Assembly (NCBI GenBank): GCA_030602675.1
Contig: JAUVZH010000010.1
Coordinates: forward strand, 1 to 20,375
DNA: 20,375 nt
Origin: Candidatus Heimdallarchaeota archaeon
Lineage (GTDB): Archaea > Asgardarchaeota > Heimdallarchaeia > JABLTI01
Direction of reading: 5' to 3'
The notes below the pieces were generated by a model. It worked only from the letters and a program-made list of their open reading frames with translations. It had not been told where the DNA came from and ran no database searches. Numbering within the stretch: the first letter of the stretch is position 1; the number at the start of each line of letters is the position of its first letter. This document shows positions 1-7,240 of the stretch, piece by piece. Both the position numbers and the translations under genes were made by a program.

Positions 1-2944
1 CCGAAACACTCCAAGAATTAGTTGAAGAGCTTCTATCTTTACAACTTATGATAGTAATCTCATCATTCTTGAATGCTATTAGATCAATTTCCATTATTCT
101 TCCAAAATAAGTAAGCAAAATATTAGAAACTACTTCATAACTATTATTTTCTAGATTTGTTCTAATTTTATCTTCAAATTTTGAACCTTTCCCTGTATTG
201 GTTCTTTGACCAATAATTTGTATTCCTTGTGGTAGTTTCTCTTTCATTAAATCTACATTGTTTAGTAAAATAGCTTTGTCTAACTCATTAATTTGAGACT
301 CTTCTTTTAAAATACTATTTTCTATATTTAAACTGCTTAATGCTTCTTTAGTTTTATTAATTCCATTGATTCTCTCTTGTAATAATATGGGATTTATCTT
401 CAAATTTTCTAATTCATTTGAACCTATAAGAATAATTCCAACTTTTTCTCCGAAAACTTTAGTTATAATTTCATCCCCTGATTTTATATCATCTTTCAAG
501 AATATTATTGGTATTATATTTGCATTACCTAATCTTTTTACATAATGATGTAGATTTGAGATAGCATCATCAACCAATTTGATTCTATTTGATCCATCAG
601 ATGTTTTTATTTCAACAAGATAAATTGCGATATTTCCATTTACATCCTTTTGAATAATCATATTATCAAAAATATACTTATTTCCGCTAGCACTATAGCT
701 TATATCAAATTCAGATATAATTTCTACTTCAGTTAAGATTATTGAATTTCTATCAAAAACTTCTGTTAAAATCTCTCTAATTACTGCTTCGAATTTTTGA
801 TCTTTATGAACTCCCTCATTCCTTTGATTTGTTTTAATTGATGAAATTTTTAATCCTTCTCTTGTTAGTAATTTCTTTAAATCATGATTTTGTATAGCTT
901 TTTTGTTTAACTTCATTTTAGCATTTGTGAAAATTATTTCAATTTCTTTACTAATTCCCCAATATGGAATACTTACTTCTTTTATCATTCTTATTCCTTT
1001 ATCCTTTTTCTGTCTGATTCTTGGCTTCAATACAATAGGAATCCCTCCATCTATTGAACAATAAAGACAATCAGTGTTTTCAAACCAATCATTGATGATT
1101 TTATTTAGTTCATTTGTCAAATATATCTTACCATCTGATCCCATTTTACATATTTGCTTAACAAAAACATTACCCTCGTCATTTTGATAAATATCAAATT
1201 TACTATCTGATGTCCAACCTGTAGTAACCAAATCCATATCCGATATATTAGCAAATTTTGTTTCTATTGCTGTTTTCGCTCTTTCATAAAAATAATCAGT
1301 ATTTGGCAATTGTTCTTTATTGTCGACTAATCCAGGGATAATACAAATAAATTCCCCTTCTTCTTTCATCATCTTCTTAACTACTTCTGAGTTATTTTCA
1401 TCTATTGGACGAATGTAAATTCTATAGCCATTATTAAACACCTCAGATTTAACTTCACCAATTCTTTGTTTATTCCCAGTATTATCAATTAGCTCATAAT
1501 CAGCAATAACAATGACACTATCATCACCTTTACTCTCAGGTAGCTCCTTCCATTTCTTAATATCCATTGAAATGTGGAGCTTACCTTTAATTGGGATACC
1601 TTTAATCTTTAAATCACTGTTTGTATTTATTTCATAACCTGTTCCTCTTACAGGTTTTTCAGCCTTGAAAACAAGTTTTGAATCAATCTTTTCAGAAGTT
1701 CCTTCTTTTACTCCTTCAAAATTCTTAATTGATGTTTTTGGTGTTTCAGAAACATATTCCTTATGCTCAATAGATGTTCCTTTAGATTCCTTAGAAATTG
1801 ATCCTTCATTTCTTTCTGTTGTTTTTTCCTTTACTTCATACTCTTTATTAGGTTCTTTTGCATATGCTTTATTTAATTCCAATTCAAGCTTTTCAAATTT
1901 ATAATCCTCAATTCTATCAAGCAATCTTTCCATTTCAAAGGGATTGTTCGGGTCTGCTTTTTCCAAATCGTTAGATACTTCTTCAAATTTGCTAACTAAA
2001 CCATTTTCATCTATATTGATTCTTTCAGCTACATCTCTAACATTTTTTTCATATGTTGCAGGATTGTTTAAAGCTATATCTTGCATTTGTAGAATACTGT
2101 CATATATTTGATCATTTATTACATCGAGTTTTGTTTGATTTTCTTGCATTTCAGCTTCTGTAAGATATCCAAAGTGTGACCAGAATTGTGTCATTTCTCT
2201 TTGTGTTTCTATCTTCTCTTGTAAATCCTTAAATCCTTGATCCAGTTCTTGTGTCCAATGAGAGTTATTACATAAATCCTTATACGCTTCATTATGTATT
2301 GAATCCAATTGATTCAATTCATTCATAGAATCTTTCAAAGTCTCTACAGCATCAGTTTTTGGGTATATTTCACTTGTAATATCTGATGGTCTAGTTAAAG
2401 TAGCAACTTCTTGGTTTGGTTGTAGTGCTTCATATTCCGTATCTGATTGTACTATTGGTTCTACATTATTCTGTTCAATCCTCTCACAAGTTTGTTCGTT
2501 GAAATTTATTTCAGTATCTGTAGGTCTTTCTTGAGATATACTTGGAATATTCGAGGTATCATTATTGGATATTCCAATAGGATTTTCTGAGCTTATTTCG
2601 TCAATTTTAATACTTTCATTTTCAACTCGATCTGTATCTTTAGCTTGAAAACCATAATCTTCAAAATTCGCGGATACTTGTTCGCCACTCTCTTTATAGG
2701 ATTCATTTGTCAATTGAAAATTACCTATTACTAAATCTGGTACAATATCATCTGGTAATTCTGGCAAGTCATCTGGGTTATCTTCAAGAACATCACAAAT
2801 TGGATCTGGTCCACCTGTGCTAACCTCAATTTCAGTTATTACTATTTTTTCAGAGAATCCTATTATTCCATTTCCACTAACAATCTTTTCATATGATGCA
2901 TTGGGCTCACCCGGGCTTTCCTTTATCTCCCCTTTCTTTGTCAT
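1..2944 (-). CDS. large protein with two PD-(D/E)XK nuclease-like domains, C-terminus beyond the window
   Basis: The frame stays open from an ATG at 2944 to the left edge, giving at least 981 codons. Residues 1 to about 200 are acidic, rich in Ser, Asn and Glu, and probably disordered. About 205 to 400 looks coiled coil and charged. About 430 to 700 is a mixed alpha/beta region I do not recognise. Around 715 to 810 there is a nuclease-like core: a helix FEAVIREIL, then FDNMI (Asp near 759), then YLVEIKTS (Glu-x-Lys near 779). A second core begins near 915 with FEDKIRTNL, then MEIDLIAF (near 952) and IISCKDR (near 967), the layout of Mrr-like and CARF-associated nucleases. The start lies one base after the stop of the upstream ATPase gene, so the two are probably co-translated. 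Likely role is DNA cleavage or processing with that ATPase, in defence or element transfer. The nuclease fold is read from motifs only; the function is inferred. Confidence 0.75.
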   Translation of the reverse strand, partial: MTKKGEIKESPGEPNASYEKIVSGNGIIGFSEKIVITEIEVSTGGPDPICDVLEDNPDDLPELPDDIVPDLVIGNFQLTNESYKESGEQVSANFEDYGFQAKDTDRVENESIKIDEISSENPIGISNNDTSNIPSISQERPTDTEINFNEQTCERIEQNNVEPIVQSDTEYEALQPNQEVATLTRPSDITSEIYPKTDAVETLKDSMNELNQLDSIHNEAYKDLCNNSHWTQELDQGFKDLQEKIETQREMTQFWSHFGYLTEAEMQENQTKLDVINDQIYDSILQMQDIALNNPATYEKNVRDVAERINIDENGLVSKFEEVSNDLEKADPNNPFEMERLLDRIEDYKFEKLELELNKAYAKEPNKEYEVKEKTTERNEGSISKESKGTSIEHKEYVSETPKTSIKNFEGVKEGTSEKIDSKLVFKAEKPVRGTGYEINTNSDLKIKGIPIKGKLHISMDIKKWKELPESKGDDSVIVIADYELIDNTGNKQRIGEVKSEVFNNGYRIYIRPIDENNSEVVKKMMKEEGEFICIIPGLVDNKEQLPNTDYFYERAKTAIETKFANISDMDLVTTGWTSDSKFDIYQNDEGNVFVKQICKMGSDGKIYLTNELNKIINDWFENTDCLYCSIDGGIPIVLKPRIRQKKDKGIRMIKEVSIPYWGISKEIEIIFTNAKMKLNKKAIQNHDLKKLLTREGLKISSIKTNQRNEGVHKDQKFEAVIREILTEVFDRNSIILTEVEIISEFDISYSASGNKYIFDNMIIQKDVNGNIAIYLVEIKTSDGSNRIKLVDDAISNLHHYVKRLGNANIIPIIFLKDDIKSGDEIITKVFGEKVGIILIGSNELENLKINPILLQERINGINKTKEALSSLNIENSILKEESQINELDKAILLNNVDLMKEKLPQGIQIIGQRTNTGKGSKFEDKIRTNLENNSYEVVSNILLTYFGRIMEIDLIAFKNDEITIISCKDRSSSTNSWSVS

Positions 2945-2945
2945 C

Positions 2946-3839
2946 TTAGTCCTCCCAAGTTTTAACAATAGTAATTATCCAACGCATAATTTTGTCTCTA
3001 CCTTCAGGAGTATAATCAAAGTACATTCGAAAAGTCTTATCGAAAAACTCTACAACTGCTGCTTTTTGGTCGCCATTAGAAATTTGCCTTCGCCAAAGTT
3101 CTACAAATCTAGACAAATAGATAATACGATATTCTTCTGTGTAGTCTCCACTTTCTTTGCCAAAAACACGACTCAATGTTTTTTTGAACATTTTTTGAAA
3201 AGAATTCATTCGCATTAACTTGTCATCATGTTCTGTTAGCAATGATGTTTTTGGTAAGTAAATTTCTACTAAATCATCAACCATTTCGTGTGTTATTTCT
3301 GGTTTCTCTTGTTCTTTATACAAGTCTTCATTTTCCAAGAAATATTCCCTCATTTGTTCTATCATCATATTTTCCTTATAATCAGCTTGTACACCTTTTC
3401 CTGCATCAGCTAATCCTTCCGGAAGAGTAACTTTTAGTTTGAACGGATATGGATTATTGGGGTCAATAACTAGTGCTTCACCAATCTCCAGTGCTGGTAG
3501 CATATCTGCTTGTCCTTCAGTTAATCTCATAGAACGTTGCAAAAACGAGATATCATCCCCATCTATGATTTTGTGAACAATTTTTGTATTACAGTTAATC
3601 ATAATCTCTCGAGGTAATTTACTTGGACTCTGAGTAGCTATGCCAATACCTAATCCATACGCTCGGGATTGTGCGACCATTTCAATAAGTTTCTTTGTTG
3701 CTGCTTTTCCTGCTGCAGCTTTTTCATAATCATCATAGAGAATTAATTGATCTACACCAAAGTAGTGTTCTGCTTCATCAATGATGAGATAATGGAGGAG
3801 TTGACCTGTAACTGATTTTTTCTTAAAATATTCTACCAA
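2946..3839 (-). CDS. C-terminal half of HerA/TraG-like ATPase (Walker B part), in a shifted frame
   Basis: This 297-residue frame carries the second half of a RecA-fold DNA-pumping ATPase. Walker B is HYLIIDEAEHYFG (Asp21, Glu22). It is followed by VAQSRAYGLGIGIATQSP, the conserved Arg and sensor-Gln region of HerA, VirD4 and TraG proteins, and then by a charged, mostly helical C-terminus. It has no P-loop of its own. The open frame begins at a TTG with no Shine-Dalgarno sequence and overlaps the upstream gene by 17 bases, so it is probably not an independent gene. It most likely continues the 3823-5871 gene after a +1 shift at TTTTAA (3828 to 3823), which would give one protein of about 974 residues. 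Alternatives are a disabling mutation or an assembly error. The next gene starts one base after its stop. Confidence 0.8.
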   Translation of the reverse strand: MVEYFKKKSVTGQLLHYLIIDEAEHYFGVDQLILYDDYEKAAAGKAATKKLIEMVAQSRAYGLGIGIATQSPSKLPREIMINCNTKIVHKIIDGDDISFLQRSMRLTEGQADMLPALEIGEALVIDPNNPYPFKLKVTLPEGLADAGKGVQADYKENMMIEQMREYFLENEDLYKEQEKPEITHEMVDDLVEIYLPKTSLLTEHDDKLMRMNSFQKMFKKTLSRVFGKESGDYTEEYRIIYLSRFVELWRRQISNGDQKAAVVEFFDKTFRMYFDYTPEGRDKIMRWIITIVKTWED

Positions 3840-5871
3840 GGAAGGTTAAAACCACAACTTTCTCAGCATAATTATTTGCATGCTCAAGAGAGATAATTGT
3901 TGTTTTTTCAAGTAAATCTTCTATTGGAATGCTTCTCAAACAGTTAATTTGAGTACCTATCTGTCCTTGCATAAAATAATCTAATCGCATTTCCATAGCA
4001 GAAGTGATATCAGTATGGGTTTCTTGAGAATAGCCCATTTTTCTAGTAATGTTCCTGATTTCCTTTTGTAAATCAACAAGTGTACGATTTTCCCCATGCT
4101 TGTTATGTCTAACACTCCATCCATCAGTATTATATAATCTTGATAATGCTCTGTGTAGAATCATATTCATTGGTGGAAATATCTGCCAAACTGAAAGCAA
4201 GATATTCTCAACAAGGTTCAAATGAGTCTGTACATTCATCCAATTAGGACATTCAAGAATATTGCATCTACCGGGAGCAACTGTTTCTTTACCGAAATTG
4301 AAAATTTGAATATCTGGAATAAATTTCTGTAAAATAGGGAAAATTGTTCCTTTAGGGTCAATTATCAAACTCTTAATACCAAGTTTTTCTAAGGCAATTG
4401 CTTGTGAACAAATAGTACATGTTTTACCACTACCTGTAGTTCCTGTAATTAATGTTTGATAAACAAAATCATTTGGATGTTGCAAGTATTCGTTCTGCTG
4501 TTTTCCATCTGAACCAATAATTTTACCTAGTAAGATACCACGAGGATTTGATTCAGGCAATTTCACTTGAGAGAAAGTTTTTTGTTCACGAGCGATTGGT
4601 AAGGTATCTGTAGATGGTAAACGACAAAGCATGGCAACTTCATCAGGAAGAAGCGTGAGAAAATCAGAAGGAAAGAAATTATGGGTAGTGAAAATCTTTT
4701 GATGAGTATCCTCAATTTCCTTTGATGAGAGATCATATAATTCCATAGGGAATTGACTATTTGATTGAAGGAAAGGAAAAAGAGATGCTCTAACAATAGA
4801 GAATGTATTTTCAGCTTCTATTGATGCACTTTTTTGTGTTTTCCCATGTCCAATAACATTAAAAATAAGACTCAAGTTACTAACTTTTTTTGCTTTTAAA
4901 CGTTTAAGCAAAATTTCACTTTTTTTCAAATCAAGCTGTTTCTTCCAATTGATTTTCTTACTACTACTTGATTTTTTACTATCCCCTGAAGATATGTTAC
5001 TCTCAACTTGCATAGAAAGATTTGAAAATTTTCTATTCTCATGATTGATTCCTAACCAGTGAAAAAATCCCTTTTGAGTTTGAGGGATATCAGAGAAAAT
5101 TACAAACCCACTTTTTTCTTTCAAGCGAAATAATGAATTTAATTGATCAATAAATGGTTGAGTTATCTCTAATTCCTTTACAAAAGGACCTGTTATATAA
5201 GCTCCTCTAATTGTAGTGAATGATTGGTTGTGATTATTGGTTAATTCAAGTATAGGATTAATGTCTTTTGAAACAATTTTTGTTACAATACCTTTGAATG
5301 AAATTTGAAGAAATTGATTGATTTTTTCTAATTGTTTTAATTGCCTATCAATAGTTTCAGCTGTAGTCCAATAATAGATTCTTAATTTTCCTTCATCGTA
5401 AAACAATCCTTGGTAAACTGGCACCATTCCTTCATTACAACAAGCAATGAAGTTATAGTAAGTATTTATTTGACGCTCAAAATATTCTTTTCGTTGGATT
5501 TCATTCTCAGCAGCTGAAATATCCATCCATTCTGGTAATTTAATTACTTCTATTATATTTAAAGATACGAATTTTTTGTTAATCTGTTTAAATCTTTGTC
5601 CGGTTTTAAACAAGTGATTTAGTGTTTCAAAGTTATTGATTTGTTTGTCATGATTGATTGTATATAGTTTATTTATGACTTGTCTTCTTGTTTTACTTCT
5701 TACATTAATGAAATTTAGTAATGAAAAATCAGTTTTTTTCCATAGAATGAGAAGTAATAAGACAATTCCAAATATGATTGCTGAAATAACCATTAATGTA
5801 TAGATTTTAGGGAAATCTAATTTTTGGATATTTTTTGTAGAGTATATTTGTACAAAGTATTCTGTCTTCAA
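3823..5871 (-). CDS. membrane-anchored HerA/TraG (VirD4)-like ATPase, N-terminal and Walker A part
   Basis: The product has 682 residues. It starts at a TTG at 5871, chosen because AGGAG (5880-5884, minus strand) sits 8 bases upstream. Residues about 22 to 44 form one membrane helix, so the rest is probably cytoplasmic. Residues 50 to 390 are a divergent region. FLTLLPDEVAMLCRLPS (404-420) resembles the segment before the motor domain in conjugative coupling-type ATPases. ITGTTGSGKT (P-loop 477-484) is Walker A and LIIDPKGT (502-509) is the usual strand after it. The frame stops at TAA just before the Walker B half, which follows in the +1 frame. Such ATPases pump DNA in conjugation, chromosome processing or defence. 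The close pairing with a nuclease gene fits DNA transfer or defence. Family assignment is fairly secure; the exact role is not. Confidence 0.82.
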   Translation of the reverse strand: MKTEYFVQIYSTKNIQKLDFPKIYTLMVISAIIFGIVLLLLILWKKTDFSLLNFINVRSKTRRQVINKLYTINHDKQINNFETLNHLFKTGQRFKQINKKFVSLNIIEVIKLPEWMDISAAENEIQRKEYFERQINTYYNFIACCNEGMVPVYQGLFYDEGKLRIYYWTTAETIDRQLKQLEKINQFLQISFKGIVTKIVSKDINPILELTNNHNQSFTTIRGAYITGPFVKELEITQPFIDQLNSLFRLKEKSGFVIFSDIPQTQKGFFHWLGINHENRKFSNLSMQVESNISSGDSKKSSSSKKINWKKQLDLKKSEILLKRLKAKKVSNLSLIFNVIGHGKTQKSASIEAENTFSIVRASLFPFLQSNSQFPMELYDLSSKEIEDTHQKIFTTHNFFPSDFLTLLPDEVAMLCRLPSTDTLPIAREQKTFSQVKLPESNPRGILLGKIIGSDGKQQNEYLQHPNDFVYQTLITGTTGSGKTCTICSQAIALEKLGIKSLIIDPKGTIFPILQKFIPDIQIFNFGKETVAPGRCNILECPNWMNVQTHLNLVENILLSVWQIFPPMNMILHRALSRLYNTDGWSVRHNKHGENRTLVDLQKEIRNITRKMGYSQETHTDITSAMEMRLDYFMQGQIGTQINCLRSIPIEDLLEKTTIISLEHANNYAEKVVVLTFLGRIF

Positions 5872-5941
5872 ACTTTTAACTCCTGTAGGTTCATTGATGT
5901 AATGATTTCCCTTTCTTCGACAAAAATGTACAAAAGAAAGC

Positions 5942-5975
5942 TTTTAAACACCACAAAAAGCGTGGCGTTTTAAAA
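5942..5975. promoter_or_regulatory. imperfect inverted repeat over the ATPase-operon promoter
   Basis: The left arm ends AAACACCAC and the right arm begins GTGGCGTTT, separated by AAAAAGC. With the flanking TTT and AAA stretches the arms are about 13-14 bases with a few mismatches. On the minus strand the left part reads TTTAAAAG, a TATA-like box about 70 bases before the TTG start of the ATPase gene. The position suggests an operator for a dimeric repressor over the promoter. A stem-loop in a leader RNA is the other reading. Confidence 0.5.
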
Positions 5976-6113
5976 TGCAGAAAATTTGGAATATAAAAAA
6001 CAATTAAATAGCAAGAAAAAAATTAAAATTTGATATAAAACCTCATTGACAAAAAATCTGGTTACAGTTGTTTAAATACATTCTTCTTTATATATCAACA
6101 TCATTTGTGGTCA

Positions 6114-6140
6114 GGGGTTCAAATCCCACCGGACCTGCCA
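6114..6140 (+). repeat. tRNA 3'-end fragment 1 (T-loop to CCA), possible att remnant
   Basis: The fragment reads GGGG, the T-loop TTCAAAT, CCCAC, the seven-base acceptor strand CGGACCT, discriminator G and CCA. The 16 bases after the T-loop match the exact spacing of a tRNA end with encoded CCA. Only three pairs of the T-stem form, and nothing upstream resembles a D-arm, an anticodon arm or the matching acceptor strand AGGTCCG. It is therefore a partial tRNA. The half-length fits the duplicated core left by an element integrated at a tRNA 3' end. Confidence 0.6.
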
Positions 6141-6420
6141 GATATGATTCAATCTCGATGAGATAAATCCTTGTTTTTTTCAATAAAATTTCTTACTACA
6201 ATAATCAGCTAATCTATTCATAGTACTGCTCAAAATTAATGGATCGTTGCAAATGTTTTTGTTAGCGATATACTTGCATCGAATTTCGTAAGAACTGGTT
6301 GCTGAACAGTCTTATCTCTTTTTTAAAGAGAAAATTAAGTGGTTATCTAATAAAGATTTATTACCAATTAGGGCTATATTTTATTTAGGGATATTAGTCT
6401 ATTTTGTATGGGGAATTTGC

Positions 6421-7218
6421 ATGAATAGGAAATATCGATTACTACCACTAATCATTATTATTACTGGGTTGATTACAAGTTCTCAAGTTGCTTGTGGAGG
6501 AGCTTTTCTAGTAACTGCAAATACAACCCGTGTGATATGCGTTGTCAACAACGAATTTGAGGGATGGACTAACCATTCTGCGATAGCTCTTAAGGTTTTC
6601 AGTAATAATGTTACTTCCTCTGAAATAAAGCTCAGTTTCTATGGCACACCAATACTGAATCAGTCCTATGGTTATCGAATAGTTATAGCTTGGAGTGGGT
6701 TGATAAATTTAGATAATTTATCCAATTGGCCAGGTAATTTTTATTGGGAGAAATCTGTGTTCCCTAATTCAAATTTCACTCAATGCTATGCAGGGGGAGT
6801 CAGTGGGTTTGGAGTGGTAAACGGCTCTTATTCTGAATTCTACAATAGTTCTGGTGGTCTGATCTTCTCTGAAGTAAATAACAATTCTGTAATTCTGGAT
6901 GGCAATTCGCTTATCTTCCCTGTCAATCAAACCCTGGTGGGAAGTACCCCTTTTAATAGATCTATCCAATTAAATGATTACAATTATTTATTGGCTTTTG
7001 CTAACTTTAATACTACTAGAACAGAAACTTTTGCTAACGGAACTACTTCAATTTCAAATGTCACTTTGATGGACGAATTACCAGTGTTCCTTATAAGTAA
7101 TATTCTTTTCCATTTGTTAACACTTGATAGTAGAATTGATATTGTAGTCTTCATCAGCCTAATTGGTTTAGTTGGTGCTAGCCAAGTAATTTTCATTAAA
7201 AGAAGAAGTAGAAGGTAA
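6421..7218 (+). CDS. membrane-anchored, N-glycosylatable surface protein
   Basis: The product has 265 residues and matches no family I recognise. It begins with a signal peptide: Arg and Lys at 3-5, then a hydrophobic stretch to about residue 24. The middle is Asn-, Ser- and Thr-rich with more than ten N-x-S/T sequons. A single helix at about 238-258 is followed by IKRRSRR, a classic stop-transfer tail, so the body should face outside. A GGGGA stretch upstream of the ATG may serve as ribosome binding site. The subtilisin-like protease gene begins 22 bases downstream on the same strand with its own GGAGGG, so the two are probably co-expressed. The protein may anchor, be processed by, or be a partner of the protease; that is inference from neighbourhood only. 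Confidence 0.75.
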   Translation: MNRKYRLLPLIIIITGLITSSQVACGGAFLVTANTTRVICVVNNEFEGWTNHSAIALKVFSNNVTSSEIKLSFYGTPILNQSYGYRIVIAWSGLINLDNLSNWPGNFYWEKSVFPNSNFTQCYAGGVSGFGVVNGSYSEFYNSSGGLIFSEVNNNSVILDGNSLIFPVNQTLVGSTPFNRSIQLNDYNYLLAFANFNTTRTETFANGTTSISNVTLMDELPVFLISNILFHLLTLDSRIDIVVFISLIGLVGASQVIFIKRRSRR

Positions 7219-7240
7219 GTAATTTAATGGAGGGATTTCT

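Larger units (their letters stand above)
5872..6420. other. intergenic region between divergent genes
   Basis: I see no convincing gene in these 549 bases. The region holds the promoter and inverted repeat of the minus-strand ATPase operon, a tRNA 3'-end fragment at 6114-6140, and a short hairpin with arms TCTCTTT (6315-6321) and AAAGAGA (6325-6331). A TATA-like stretch near 6370-6385 lies upstream of the surface-protein gene. A second TATA-like stretch, TTTATATA, lies about 25 bases before the tRNA fragment. Confidence 0.6.

Noticed and set aside
1665..1904. 79-codon plus-strand open frame
   Set aside because: It lies opposite the long nuclease-like gene, which has continuous coding character on the minus strand; Ser- and Phe-rich shadow.
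2817..3430. Plus-strand open frames of 133 and 62 codons
   Set aside because: Both lie antisense to the Walker B half of the ATPase and the start of the nuclease gene; no recognisable motif or ribosome binding site.
4214..4226. Further T-loop-like GGTTCAAAT
   Set aside because: It is not followed by a tRNA acceptor strand and CCA and falls inside the ATPase gene; chance match.
4563..4796. 77-codon minus-strand frame inside the ATPase gene
   Set aside because: It overlaps the well-supported ATPase frame in another phase and has no motif.
6060..6140. Complete tRNA gene ending at 6140
   Set aside because: No matching acceptor 5' strand, D-arm or anticodon arm is found upstream, and the T-stem is imperfect; only the 3' end is supported. 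The same holds for 9701 and 10489.
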